This document shows, one piece after another, positions 1 to 12,303 of a stretch of DNA of 64,000 nt; the first letter of the stretch is position 1, and every line of letters begins with the position of its first letter. Under the pieces are notes generated by a model. The model saw only the letters and a list, made by a program, of their open reading frames with translations. It was not told the origin of the DNA and made no database searches. Source of the stretch: Theocolax elegans (Eukaryota; Arthropoda; Insecta; Hymenoptera; Cerocephalidae); NCBI GenBank assembly GCA_026168455.1, contig CM047426.1:77899986-77963985 (forward strand). Reading direction: 5' to 3'. The position numbers and the translations under genes were made by a program.

Positions 1-1011
1 AAAGATTATGTTCCATAGAGTTAACACTGCTACACGGAGGAAAAATTTTTAGTAAATTTTAGTAAACTTGCATTAGCACTGTAACAGACTGCCGAAATGT
101 AAAAAAGTACTGAACTTTCAGTAACAATTAGTAGGCGTGTAGTTAAAATTAGTAGACTTTCATTAAAAATTGATGGGAAGTTCAATAAAATTTATTAAAA
201 TGTTCAGTAATTTTTTAGATTTCGACAGTCTGTTTGTGCGTTAATGAATGTTTACTAAAATTTATTAAAATTTTTGTAAAATTTACTGAAACTTTGCTCT
301 TCGTGTATACATTTCCTACAATACGTATTTGTATATATACTTTGGTTACTATGATTATTTAAATTTTATACGACAATAAAAAAAACTCCTGTAAGTAATT
401 ATTTATAAAATATTAAAACTCTAAGTTTAAGTAAAATTATAGACACCAAAAATGAAATGAATTTTAATTAAAACAAATCTCATACTTCATTTTGCTTTTT
501 CATCAATTAATGACTGAGATATTACATTATATTGAATAATAACAAAATACGAGTTACTTTTATAAACAATATCACATATTTCGAGCAACACTTTTAAACC
601 TGAAGATACATAAAATAGTGTTGGTATTTATCGATATAATATAAATGCTGGTGCATATGTAAAGCCCCACCCGAAGACAATTACCATTAATTATGATATG
701 GTCACTTCACCTCGCTACACTTCTTTAATGTTCCCAATTAAGGTTATTAGTGGAATATGTATGCGTGTACGTAAGTATGTGTGTGTATGTTGTCTGTGTG
801 TGTGTATACATACGTGTGCATAAAAAGTTACTCGCCAGAAGTGCATTCGATGGTAAAGATAATCAAAATTTCACCTTGCAAAGTGATTGAAAAATGAGAT
901 CATGAGAAATTTGGATGAAGAATGAAAAGCAATAAAACTATACGAGAAGGTAAAATTCCTGGATTAAATGGGTAAAAATAATATACAAGCGGATATTATG
1001 TATTACAAATG
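1..1011. repeat. Tandem duplication, copy 1
   Basis: This stretch is repeated directly at 1045-1975 at high identity. The copies differ by many one-base indels and by two larger ones: copy 1 has about 70 bp (around 120-195) that copy 2 lacks, while copy 2 has about 30 extra bases near 1573-1603. No credible coding sequence lies in either copy; the short open frames are not conserved between the copies. Confidence 0.9.
31..307. mobile_element. MITE-like inverted-repeat element
   Basis: The ends are imperfect inverted repeats: the left part (31-115) and the reverse complement of about 195-307 both read TACACG-AG, then AGTAAATTTTAGTAAAC, then CAGACTG-CGAAAT. Both ends finish in TA, which fits a TA target duplication as in the Tc1/mariner superfamily. 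It is about 277 bp long with no coding capacity. The second copy of the duplication (from 1061) has lost the outer left end. The superfamily assignment is inference. Confidence 0.55.
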
Positions 1012-1044
1012 CCTATTTTACAGTTAAGATATGAAATTTACTAT

Positions 1045-1975
1045 AAAGATTATGTTCTATAAAAATTTTTAGTAAATTTTAGTAAACTTGCATTAGCATT
1101 GTAACAGATTGCCAAAATGTAAAAAAGTACTGAATTTATAAAATGTTCAGTAATTGTTTGATTTTCGAAAGTCTGTTTGTGCGTTAATGAATGTTACTAA
1201 AATTTATTAAATTTTTGTTAAAATTACTGAAACTTTGTCTTCGTGGTATACATTCCTATAATACGTATTTGTATATATACTTTGGTTACTACGATTATTT
1301 AAATTTTATACGACAATAAAAAAACTCCTGTAAGTCAATTATTTATAAATATAAAACTCTAAGTTATGTAAAATTATAGACACCAAAAATGAAATGAATT
1401 TTAATTAAAACAATCTCATACTTCATTTGCTTTTTTCATCAATTAATGACTGAGATATTACATTATATGGAATAATAACAAAATACGAGTTACTTTATAA
1501 ACAATATCACATATTTCGAGCAACACTTTAAACCTGAAGATACATAAAATAGTGTTGGTATTTATCGATAATAAATGTAATAAATTTATCGATTAATCGA
1601 ATACAAATGCTGGTGCATATGTAAAGCCCCACCCGAAGACAATTACCATTAATTATGATATGGTCACTTCACCTCGCTACACTTCTTTAATGTTCCCAAT
1701 TAAGGTTACCAGTGGAATATGTATGCATGTACGTAAGTATGTGTGTGTATGTTGTCTGTGTGTGTGTGTATACATACGTGTGCATAAAAAGTTACTCGCC
1801 AGAAGTGCATTCGATGGTAAAGATAATCAAAATTTCACCTTGCAAAGTGATTGAAAAATGAGATCATGAGAAATTTGGATGAAGAATGAAAAGCAATAAA
1901 ACTATACGAGAAGGTAAAATTCCTGGGTTAAATGGGTAAAAATAATATACAAGCGGATATTATGTATTACAAATG
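1045..1975. repeat. Tandem duplication, copy 2
   Basis: Direct copy of 1-1011, separated from it by about 33 bp. It ends in the same AAGCGGATATTATGTATTAC stretch as copy 1. The copy is shorter because of deletions near its start. Confidence 0.9.
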
Positions 1976-4900
1976 TTTAAGTGTATTAACTGCGAGTTTA
2001 CATAATTTAAACTTCTGGAAAAACCTACTTTACTGATTTTTTTGTTAACCCGAACTGTATATCCGTCAACAATTATTAATTGATTCAGTCATTGATTGCA
2101 CCAGCCCATATCCTTTATTTCATATTATTAGAAACCCATGTATTTTTGATTATTAAATAAATTAAAGTAAAAAATGCAGGTTAAAAAGTAGGAGCAATAT
2201 CATCTTTATAACGAATGGTTAATGTATTATTTACCAAGATAAGATGTTTTTAAAGGTATCAAATTTGGACATTTATTAGGCATTCAAAGTTTCCTTCTTA
2301 TCGTTACTAAAATTTTTTACACCATACATATAAAAATGTATAAAAAAATCATAGTTAACATTACACAACATTAATGTAATAAAATAACGTCAATAAAATT
2401 TCAATATTAATTATACCCATTTTCAGTAATATCAAAACAGTATATTAGTTTTCTTGAATTTTCGAAAAATAATCCCGGATTTTGGTGATTGTGATACATT
2501 GACTCTTACTCTTTCGAGCACAGCTTCCTACAATATACACACACGCATGTTTCAGGGAATTCAAAGCGCGAGCACGCGAGTTCGATTTTACATAATATGC
2601 TTTTCTCGAAAGTTTCATAACATACGAACGCATAACCATCGTCGATTGATCGTTATGATTCTACATGATTTTTATTTTTTGTATCTCTCTTACTTCGTTA
2701 TGATAATTCAAACATCGTTTTCTTTACACATATTATGGTTATTGTTAAAACTGGAAGTATGGTGCTTTATAACATATTTCTTCTTCACCTTGGAGATTAT
2801 AAAATTTCATATCGATGGTCGAGTATTACGTAAAAATTCGGGTGAATTCACACGTACAAGTAAGAGATTCGAGGAGGATTACGTTGAACCATGTAAACAT
2901 GGTTTGACAGTGAGATTCAATGGCATGTAAAAAATCGTCGAATGGATAATAACTTTATTACTTTTTAAATATCTGGGTCAGTAATGTTTTATCTGGATAT
3001 TTTTTTCGAATAACATTAAATTAATTCGACCTTTGCGGTTCAAGGTCTTAAAAAATCTTAAAAATCTGAAAAACCACTTTTAATGGTAAAAATTTGATCT
3101 TTCACTACTTATTAATTCTAATATTATTTCGACAGAGCGATAACTGATTTTACTATTATATTATTTAAAATAGTAATGAAATATAAATGTATCGAGAGGT
3201 ACTCACTGATTCTAAACAAATATTTTTGATAGTCTGTATTTATGTATATAATTAATCTCGACAATAACAATCATTAGAACGGAGTAACGATTAACGCAAG
3301 GTCCGGATACTTTCTAAACAAAAAAAGTATAACGATATAAAAAGGGAAAAGATTTTTTGTCTTACCATCGATGGAAATGGAAACGCCATCCGGAAGTAAG
3401 GGAAATAAAGTAAAATTACTCTCACCACTTTAAAATCTTTATGGATACGCACTTGGAACTTTTATCGTCCATATAATCGTATACCCCGGTACAACGCTCG
3501 ATGGGTTCTAGCGATCGTTCAATCGCCATTTCAGTTGTATTAACGATTGCTAATTAGACGTTCGCAGAAATAGTGAGAAAATCCATATTCCCGCACGCGC
3601 GTTTATCCAAACCCATTGAGAAACTTGCGTGCCAAGTGAAAAGGAGAGTTTGACGGTTCCAGTTTACCTTGTGACGTTCGAGGAGTTGGGTGCAAGGTCC
3701 TGGAGCGGCGATACACTTCTCGAAAGCTATAATAATTATTTACGTTATTCTTGGAATCAAGAAAGTATATATTATTAGTTTTATTCAATTTCAGCTAGTG
3801 CGTTAAATCTACACTGATATTTTTCCAAATAAATAATATTGATTGTTAAATTTTGTGGAATTGCTTCTCGTTGAACTAAAACCATCTGAGCGTTCTTGTG
3901 TACTTGTGTTTTATTATAGTTTATTTTATTCAATGAAAATATCTTGCCTGCTATCACTTTTTTGTAATATTGGCTTTTATACGAATACTATATATATCTT
4001 TGTTTAAAGTTTTAAAATTATAAAAGATAACTTTGTAGAAAAATTAATGCAATTAATAAAATAATTTATAAACACTTAAACGATATCCATTATAATCGCA
4101 AAAAACAAGACAATGTTGAATATATGTAATAGCACTATTTCTTATTGCAGTAAGATTAATAAATTGTACCAATTTAATACTCCTTGAAATCACACAAAAG
4201 AACGGCAAGGACTACTACCCTGGATTGTCACTCAAGAACAACATTCACTCGTGTATATTTAAGTAATGAAAATCAAAAAGATATCGACGCGCATATTCAT
4301 GACTCAACCAAACGTTCTCTTATCAACCTCGAAAACTAAGATAAAAAATAAGTTAAATCGACATAGATTATTGAAATCAAATCTTTTAATACAATAAAAC
4401 CGTAAAAGTCAGGTGCTTAAATTTGACCCACATATTACAACGCGAGGCTTGGAAATTAGGCCGATCGAGTTTACACGAATGTCTTACTTTTTTGTTCCGA
4501 AGGCCCTTTTCCCTAGCGAGTTGAGCGAGCAGAGTTGTACATCTTGCTGGTATAAGCGTCGCGTAGTACTAACGAGATGAGCAGAGTCGCTAGCGGCACG
4601 AACTCTCGAGTGCGGCAAGGTCAGCCACATTTTTTTCTCTTCTGATTTACGAAATACCTATTGCGAAGTACAAGACATGTGATGAACTGGCGATTTTTCC
4701 GTTTCGCGATACTAGGAATACTTGTCTGGTATGCACCACGGAGAATGCCTCAGTGATTGACCTTTTCACTCATGAGTGATTGAGTAAGCTCGATGAAAAA
4801 GTACTGCTAAGAGACTCATTAGATGCGTTTCGACAAGTTTAGACAAATTATTATTACTTCTCAAGCGATATATGCTTTGGACAAACGAACGTATTTTCAG

Positions 4901-5374
4901 TTTTGTATTGCGCAAAGTAACAATATTATTTAATTTATGTACATCATGTTTTTATATGAAGAAGAAATTTACTCAAAATTCTATTACAATTTTAATGCAA
5001 ATAATTACTATCTAATTCGAACATTAAACTTTTAATTGCTTATAGCATACTTATATTCTCATGTTAGATTTGTTTTTATATGAATGCTTTAGAAAGCTTA
5101 AATCGAGCCTTATTTTAGCATATGTCTTTATTTACAAAGATTACGGATTTACATACTTTTGTTTCTTTTTTTATCTTATTACATATTTTGAATAGTTGTT
5201 TTATATACAATTATTTGTTACTTTTATTTTTATACGCATTATTTACACTGATAGATGAATAGAGTCGAGATAATTTACAATGTAATTACAAAATTGAGAG
5301 TTGGGATAATATAATATATTTTTTATATCTTGCGGTAACAGAGTTTTATGTTTACATATTTGATTTATTAGTAT
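1976..5374. other. AT-rich DNA without a supported gene
   Basis: I see no gene I can support here. The longest open frame (2454-2930, plus) begins with TTG and has no recognisable domain. Two patches are richer in GC and CpG (about 3440-3720 and 4440-4780) and could be old retroelement or regulatory sequence, but I recognise nothing in them. Confidence 0.5.
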
Positions 5375-5850
5375 TTTTCTCTGCTTATTATAAAATGGAC
5401 ATTGCCGCAAAATATGGTTTAGTTACTTATCATACATATCATGCACATATTGGAGTATCTACTATATTTACTTTTGCTACTCCAGTAGCCAGATTGTAAT
5501 GGTTTGATTTACACCTGTTATTATAAAATTACGAGAGTGATTACTTTTGTGAAACCATGGTTTTGAGGTACATTTGTAGTATAAATCAAAATATTATTTT
5601 CCATTGAAGCTATTATCTATGCAAAATTTATTTATGTTAAGTAGCGAGTTTGTTATTAATTCTTGATAATAATCTGTAAACTGTAAAGAAAAGGTTTGCG
5701 ATGCTTTTTTGTTATAAAGTTTTTAGCAATGCGTTTGCTTGTTCATTACCTACAACTCCAATATGTGCTGGGGTCCATAAAAATCGTATAGTTTTAGTTG
5801 GGCATCTCTTTATTATTGAGTTATATAAGTGTTTAATTTTAAGAATATAG
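5375..5850 (-). pseudogene. Degraded non-LTR (Jockey/I-like) RNase H remnant
   Basis: Two blocks on the minus strand look like the 3' part of a non-LTR retrotransposon ORF2. At about 5850-5714 the reading FLWTPAHIGVVGNEQANAL matches the RNase H signature (W-P-H-G--GNE-AD-LA) that follows reverse transcriptase in Jockey- and I-type elements. At about 5530-5380 the reading NHYNLATG...NIVDTPICA followed by HILRQCPFYNKQR matches the C-terminal tail of such proteins (NH-RL...I-D-P-C...H-L--CP-Y). Several stops and frame changes separate the blocks, so this is an old, dead copy. The clade is uncertain. Confidence 0.6.
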
Positions 5851-6324
5851 CAGTTTAATTTAACGTCTATTTTAGTCACTGTATAAAAATATAAAAAGAA
5901 AACAGAGCCGCAGACCTTATAACAATCGGTTTTTCAAAAGTTATACGCTATTACAGTAAAATTTACAAAAAGAGGCTTTACTTTAAACGCTTGTAACTTC
6001 TAAACTATCAAATATTAACATTCAGACCAATGTTTAATGAAAAGCTGAGATAAGATACATACAATTAAAAAAAACGCTCAAATCCATTAGAATGAAGCAA
6101 AGTTACGACCGAATTAAGAATTTAAAAACTTTAGCTTAAAAAAATCAATAAAATTTGTAGTGTATAATTTTTGTTTAAAATTTCTTCAAATTTTTAGAAG
6201 AATCTACGTTTTTTTTATTGGATTCCTTTTAGATATTTAATAATTAAGTAACTAAATATTTCATATTTTTAATCGGCAGCGACGTTTACAAAATCATTTC
6301 GTATGAACATTAAAAATTGACCAT
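5851..6324. other. AT-rich DNA between two retrotransposon remnants
   Basis: Nothing recognisable. It may include 3' untranslated sequence of the R1-like element that lies upstream of it on the minus strand. Confidence 0.4.
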
Positions 6325-8642
6325 TTAATTGTTTTGTGAATGTGTTACTTTTTGTACGAATTGATTTAATTTTAAACAACTTTTTCTTATAGATATTTTT
6401 ATCAAGTTTGAAAGTTTCGCATATATAGAGAAGTGGTCACAGCCCATTATTTCATGTGACCTTAAAGTGTTAATTATAGGCGCTAAATTCAGGCTATTAA
6501 TGTCGCCCCTGGTACACTCTTCTTCTTTTCTGATATGGTTCAGCCGCCCCACAATGGATGCTGCAAAGTTCACTACGGCATCCCAACCTTCTTGCGAACA
6601 AAGAAGGCACATCCCGATACCCTCTGGTGTCAAAGGCCCCTTCCAAAAGGTTTGGAAATCACCCCTTTCTTCCGCGAATCCAGGACATCAGGACAAGACG
6701 TGCTCCACGTCTTCGTCGACACCAGGGCAGGTTGGGCACTCCGCATCCCCGTATATACGGATGCGGTGCAGGTAACTGCGAGGACACCCATGCCCGGTAA
6801 GCACCTGGGTCAGGTGGAAGGTGACGAATCCGTGTTTCCTACTCGTTCACTTGGCGACATCTGAGATGACGCGGTGGGTCCAACGACCTTCGCTTGCCGA
6901 ATCCCATCTCTGCTGCCACAATTCGATGGTCCTGTTTGACCACCGACTGCTACTACCATGTGTTGCTTCGCTGCTGTTTTCTAATGTACGCCGACCTTTT
7001 ATGTACGTATCAGCCCTCTCTATCGCCAAAAGACCGATGGGAGGAATTCCCGCGATAACCGAGAGGGCTATATCTGACACGGCTCTATAAGCATGAGCCA
7101 CCCTTAGTGCGGCTATTCTGCAGGCTCGCCGACAGGATGCACCGTAGCTCAGATTACTTCTTAGGGCATTCGCCCAAATCGGGGCTCCATATAAAATTAC
7201 CGAGCTTACCACTGTCCCATTATGCCCGACAAAGCTCTAGCCACTCCTGCGGCTTTCAACCCTGCACTCTCTAGGTGTTCCTTGAATGTTAGCCACGCGT
7301 CCAAGACGACTCCTAGGTATTTCACCGTGTTCGCTGATTTTATACGTTTACCATTTACAGTAAAGGTGGCGTACCTCCTTTGCTTCGTTCTGGAGATAAG
7401 TACCGCCTCGGTCTTTTCGGCCGCCAGACACAGCCCATGGGTGCTCAATCATGCAGCCACTACCGCGATAAAGACATCTCCGAAATATTCCATCTCACCG
7501 ATGCTCTTTGCGACGACGACCAAAGTCACATCGTCCGCAAAAGCCTCTATCGACACTCCCTCTGGAAGCTGCTGCCTAAGCAGTCCTTCGTAAATGACGT
7601 TCCAAAGAAGAGGTCCCAAGACCGAACCCTGCGGCACACCTCCGGTGATGTTATAGGAGTGCCCGTCATCCTCGGTGTCATAGAGGAGGATCTGTTCTGT
7701 GAGATAGCTCGAGATGACTTTGCGTAGGTACTGCGCCACCTTTAATTGTTCCAAGGACAACATAATGTTGTCCCATCGAGCCGAGTTGAAGGCATTGCGG
7801 ATATCCAGTGCGATGATAGCACATGCGCCTAGAATTCCTAGTACCAGCGATGACATTGGTGGCCAGCTCAACAACTCGACTTATAGCGTCAATAGTTGAG
7901 CGCCCTTTCCGAAAACCGAACTAAATGTCGGACAGATCGCTTGCCTGTGCAATGCCTGCTTATAGCCTGACACAAATGACCCGCTCGAAAAGCTTCTCAG
8001 CTATATCCAACAAACAGAGTGGCCGGTACGAGGAAGGGTTCTCCAGTGGTTGGCTCCCCTTTGGGAGAAGCACCAGCCTCTGTACTTTCCACCGTGCTGG
8101 GAAGCATTCTAATTGAAAACATGCACTAAACGTGTCCGCAAAAATTTGTGGCACATTCAGCGCAGCGGTCTTAATGGCCAGACCAGGTATTCTATCCGGC
8201 CCTGGAGCTTTACGGATGGATATTCTCCTTGCAGCCATTTCCAGCTTGGTTATGCTAATGTCTGGCGGCGCGACTGCACTGTTGGTCCCCATTCGGCCTG
8301 TCTTGGCTGCCCGTTCCTGATGTTGTGGGAATAGGTGGACGTTTTGCTCTGTCAAGAAAATGTGGACACGATGGATTGAGGAGCCCCTGGGTTTGATCTT
8401 ATTCATCATCATTTTGTACGGCTTACCCCAGGTATCGCAGTCCACTTCCTCGCAAAATTCGCGCCAGCTCTTGCGTTTAGCAACTTTAATGGCAGCCTTG
8501 AGCTCTTTCCGTTTTCCTCGTAGGCCGCGATTAGTTCTTGGTACCGCGGCTGGTTCTGAGCTCTCTGGTGCAGTCGCCGAGTCCACAGACACTTACGACG
8601 TATTTTTGCGATATTCTCATTCCACCAGTAAATCAGGTATCG
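6325..8642 (-). pseudogene. R1-like ORF2: linker, reverse transcriptase and C-terminal zinc knuckle
   Basis: Blocks in order on the minus strand: linker with YWWNENIAKIRRKC; DTWGKPYKMMM; KAPGPDRIPG; the SSYRPLCLLDIAEKLFER block; FGFRKGRSTIDAI; ALDIRNAFNSARWDNIM (first catalytic Asp); GGVPQGSVLGPLLWN; FADDVTLVVV (catalytic Asp pair, about 7540-7510); GLCLAAEKTEAV; VKYLGVVLD; SVILYGAPIW; FHLTQVLTGHGC...CPTCPG...EHVLS. In-frame stops: TAG at 7921-7923 just before FGFRKG, TGA at 7449-7451, TGA at 6688-6690 in the zinc-knuckle region. Frame changes occur near 8520, 7960, 7870 and 7210, the last with loss of a short segment. The AP-like endonuclease that normally precedes the linker is absent. Confidence 0.85.
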
Positions 8643-9024
8643 GTAACAACGCGAGATCGGCTCGTGGAGCCAAACCCTGCAGTTGACCCAGCCTATCCGA
8701 GGCTTCCCATTCTGTAGCAGCTTTTTTGCTGCTGATGCGGGAAGAAGGACACTGGCCATCTGAGTGCCTCCATATGACCTTCTAAGCTTTATATTCCCAC
8801 AAGGTACCATATTTGGCTCGATCACCGCAGAGATTGCCTCTGCCACTTCCTCCGCCGTCGTGGCCTCGTCCATATCCTTTATAGTAATGAAGTCTTTGTG
8901 GGTCAGCATCTGGACCTCTGCTAACCCACGTAGTGTGGACGAGACCGCTGCCTCGAGATTTGGAGTTCCTACGCCAGGTTCTCCAAGCTCAATGAGCAGA
9001 TCTTCTCCTCTGATACGCCTAATA
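8643..9024 (-). pseudogene. R1-like ORF1 (gag-like) fragment
   Basis: The open frame reads IRGEDLLIELGEP...TLRGLAEVQMLTHKDF and later NCRVWLHEPISRCYR. In R1-clade ORF1 proteins this region leads into three CCHC zinc knuckles, the first starting CYRC. Here the sequence stops after CYR and continues in frame, at about 8642, into YLIYWWNENI, which belongs to ORF2 just before the RT domain. The remaining zinc knuckles, the ORF1 end and the whole endonuclease domain are therefore missing. The N-terminal part of ORF1 is lost as well. Confidence 0.75.
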
Positions 9025-9704
9025 TATATTTAATGTAATATAGTAATTAAATATTAATAATGTAAAAAATTTTAATTGACAGTAGAGAACTTTGGACCCT
9101 TACCGTAAAAAAATGGTTTTGCAAAAGGTATATCTATATATTGCATGATGCATTCTATATATCATCATAGCTATAACAACTACTTATTAATACTTGGAAA
9201 ATAATGATCGCCGGTTCGCGCCTTATTTATCTACAGCAAATTCAATTTTTGTAGGTATGAATATTAATTATTTTATTCATTAACATTAGAGTTAACTTTG
9301 AACTTACAAATTTTAATATCAATAACTTAAAAATTTGTATTTAATTAGTATAGTTTTCTAACTTCTTATTGCATATAGAATACTTTTACATATCCATATA
9401 GATAGCTTTTATTTTATATAAAATACTTATTATCTATTACTGAAATGTGATGGGAGATCCAAGGAGATATTGTATATATTTCCAGATCAATAATCACGAA
9501 TCAGTCAGTGCTCGTGATTTAAAATTGCAAATACTTAAAACTTAAAAATGAGTATAAATTAATTTATTTATTTCATTATTCCAAATTATTAAATATGATT
9601 AAATTATTTGTTTTAGGGAATGATGAATATCCAGTTAAATATTGTGAACAACATTTATGCGATGATGGGGAAAAGCTGGAGAAAGTTTATTGCTCTTTTG
9701 ATGA
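9025..9704. other. AT-rich DNA, no supported gene
   Basis: A 61-codon open frame (9595-9780, plus) begins outside and runs into the foldback element at 9705. Its first half (GNDEYPVKYCEQHLC) follows a TTTTAG that could be a splice acceptor, so it might be a captured exon fragment, but I recognise no domain. Confidence 0.35.
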
Positions 9705-10579
9705 TATCAAAATTTTAAAATGCCCCAAATTTTGGGTACACATTGCAAATGTTTTTCAGAATACAGAAAAAAATTTTTAGGTACTGGAATCTATTTGCTC
9801 AAAAGTTATTCTAACCTCAAAAAGTGAATTTTTCCATATTTTTTTCAACACCAGCTGGGTTTACCGCTATATAACTCAAAATCTATCAACTTTTACTATA
9901 GAACATTATATGTAACATTCGTTGCTAATTATATCTAGAATTTATTCTTCTGGATTTGAATTTCTAATCTCAAGGTCAATGTTACATAAACTACGTGTCA
10001 ATATTCAACTTGAAAAAAGTGCAAGTGCGCCACCTTTGATTTTTTCATCCAAAAATCTAAAAGAAAGCTTGGAGCAATACCTTTCAAATGGTCTGTAGCA
10101 TTTTTATGACCTCCAATTCTGTAAAAAGTTATGACAATTTAAAGAAAGACAAAAAATTCACAAAAATTAACATGGTAATTCCCATTTAAATTTTTAAAAA
10201 AATTTCGTGTTTCTTTAAATTGTCATAACTTTTTACAGAATTGGAGGCCATAAAAATGCTACAGACCATTTGAAAGGTATTGCTCCAAGCTTTGTTTTAG
10301 ACTTTTGGATAAAAAAATCAAAGGTGGCGCAACTTGCACTTTTTTCAAGTTGAATATTGACACAACAAAAGTTGATAGATTTTGAGTTATATAGCGGTAA
10401 ACCCAGCTGGTGTTGAAAAAAATATGGAAAAATTCACTTTTTGAGGTTAGAATAACTTTTGAGCAAATAGATTCCAGTACCTAAAAATTTTTTCTGTATT
10501 CTGAAAAACATTTGCAAAGTCTACCCAAAATTTGGTGCATTTTAAAATTTTGATCGGACCACTTCACGTGGAATACCCC
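9705..10579. mobile_element. Foldback (palindromic) element, copy A
   Basis: Two long arms are inverted copies of one another around an AT-rich spacer near 10150-10210. The right end is GGAATACCCC at 10579, followed by (TA)n. The left end is incomplete: the expected GGGGTATTCCACGTG terminus is missing and homology begins at about 9705. The right arm has lost about 100 bp present in copies D and E (junction ATTGACACAACAAAAGTTG), and copies B and C share that deletion. No coding capacity. Confidence 0.85.
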
Positions 10580-10754
10580 ATATATATATATATATAATTA
10601 TAATAAATTAGTCTATCATTGAATATTCTAGTTCATTGTGAAACTATTTATTCGTTGTTTGACATCAACGACGATTCAACAACATTAGATATCCGGTAAG
10701 TTCTTGTAATACTAAATATAAAAAGATATATATATATATATATATATTGTCATT

Positions 10755-11264
10755 TATTTCAAAACATTCTTCTACAATACCAAAAGTATACTCAATATCA
10801 TTCATTTTCAATAAAAAAACAGTGTTGTTAGTAAATATTTTCCCAATATTTCAATGTAATTATAATATTTCACAGAACAATTATCTAAATAAATATTTAA
10901 ATTTAAACTTTTAAGTTTTTGTTTGGATCACTTTTTGCAATGTTCCGACTTTATAATCAATGCCAATTGTTTCAGCAAATTCTTTTAAATAGCACATTTG
11001 CAACTGATTGTATACAGCTATAGTATATGGTAAATTTTTTGAAAATGAAGTTTCTACTGACACACGTTTCAATTGCCTATTTTTTCGCTCGAAAGGCATT
11101 CCCCAAAAATGCATTAATGGACCATTCTCTCGTATTAATCTTGGTAATGAGTCATAAAGTGCATCTTTTAATGGTCCATATAAATTAACATATAAAAAAT
11201 TATGTTTTCGTATGTGTACTTCTAAAACAGAAACGGATCCCTCAACTAATTGAGAGGCTGTGAC
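10755..11264 (-). pseudogene. Transposase C-terminal fragment, copy A
   Basis: The minus strand reads ASQLVEGSVSVLEVHIRKHN, then LPRLIRENGPLMHFWGMPFE, then RKNRQLKRVSVETSFSKNLP, QLQMCYLKEFAETIGIDYKV and, after a frame change, DNCSVKYYNYIEILGKIF. The block GPL--FW-M-FE-K----KR is what I know from the C-terminal part of CACTA/EnSpm-like transposases of animals (compare the independent one at 41872-43641). No N-terminal part is next to it. It lies in an unbroken arrangement with the foldback element and the mariner-like element. Family call tentative. Confidence 0.55.
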
Positions 11265-11272
11265 ATATATAT

Positions 11273-12303
11273 ACAGTGTGTTCTGAAATTCATTCCGTTA
11301 ATTTCGCACACATATAAAGCACGAAATTCTAAGCAACTTTTCTATCTGACAAATTTCGATTTGAAGCTTATTTATTAAGTTATTGTTAGTTAAACATTAT
11401 TAATTCGAGCCAATCAGAGCGCGCCAGTCGGCGATGGGCGGTGCAGTGAGACCGAAAGCGGTGCGTGGAGGGAGCGCCCGGAGAGGGGAAGCATATTGGT
11501 TGATTCATTTGTTATTCAACACGTTAATATGCGACAAAATTAAGAGAACCGGGAGATTAAAAAAATGGCCGAAAAGAAAATATCAAGCCTTATTATTTCA
11601 TTATTAATTATTTAATTGTTTACGCATTTTAAATAAATTTATTATTTAATAAACTGACATTTTAACAATAATGATTTTAATCCAATTGAATGAAACAGAA
11701 TTTTGTAATTAAATTCGAAATGTTAATGTTAATTATTATTTTAAAAAACTAATTATTTAGCTGTTTATTAAACAATTTTTTAATTTTTCTGAATAACTTG
11801 ACAAGTATAATTTTTTTTACTATATTATAACACAGTCTATTTCATTTAAGTGGATTAAAAATGTTGAAAAGTTCCCTGGTAGGAATTTAAATATCAAAAA
11901 TGGGCTTAAAGCTAAGAAATGGCCAGTGAAACTGGTCAGGTTCTATCTCAAAATGAAACGCTTTTTCACACATTTTTCGACCATTTCTTAAATGGACGTA
12001 ACCTTCAAATATGAAACAGCTTTCCGGGTAATCCTACAGTAAAAAAAACTTAAAGCGTGTTGTGACATTTGATCGGTTTTACCATTTGTAATAGATACAG
12101 ACGCTTATTTACGCTATGTAAACAGTACTTTTAAAGATATTTTAATGTTTATCATTTTTCTCTAAAATTGAGCCAAATCATTTTTAGGAGCTTGTTCATA
12201 GCTATTATTCCTAGCTGAAATGGACCATTTTTCTTAGTCTACTTAAAATTCCAAAAGCATTTTTTGATGTTCAGAAAAGGTTTGTAAATTGGAATAAAAA
12301 CCA
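11273..12303 (+). mobile_element. Mariner-like non-autonomous element, copy A (cut off by duplication junction)
   Basis: Begins ACAGTGTGTTCTGAAATTCA next to a (TA)-rich tract, then a GC-rich block (about 11400-11500) with CAATCAGAGCGCGCCAGTCG and an AT-rich body. Related ends occur at 13642, 20184, 29599 (reversed, ACAGGGTATTCTG) and more distantly at 46669 (ACAGGATGTTCT) beside a mariner transposase remnant. From 11874 it contains the start of a nested element (CCCTGGTAGGAATTT). The 3' part is missing because the tandem duplication junction cuts it at 12303. Confidence 0.6.

Larger units (their letters stand above)
6325..9024 (-). mobile_element. R1-like non-LTR retrotransposon, 5'-truncated and internally deleted
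   Basis: Read on the minus strand, the element runs from a gag-like ORF1 remnant through a reverse transcriptase to a C-terminal zinc-knuckle domain. GC content is clearly higher than in the flanks, which marks its borders. The 5' end is abrupt in AT-rich DNA at about 9024, the usual 5' truncation of a LINE insertion. The pre-RT linker (YWWNENIAKIRRKC) and the C-terminal FHLTQVLTGHGC block are typical of the R1 clade; the clade call is from memory of the family. At least three in-frame stops and several frameshifts make it non-functional. Confidence 0.85.
9938..12303. repeat. 2,366-bp tandem duplication, first unit
   Basis: Starts inside the foldback element at GAATTTATTCTTCTGG and ends at the junction AAAACCA|GAATTTATTC. 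The next 2,366 bp (12304-14669) repeat it almost identically, with scattered one-base indels. Confidence 0.9.

Noticed and set aside
2454..2930. 158-codon open frame
   Set aside because: Starts with TTG, has no ATG near its beginning, no domain and no splice support.
6467..8686. Many plus-strand open frames over the R1-like element
   Set aside because: They are shadows of the GC-rich minus-strand ORF2.
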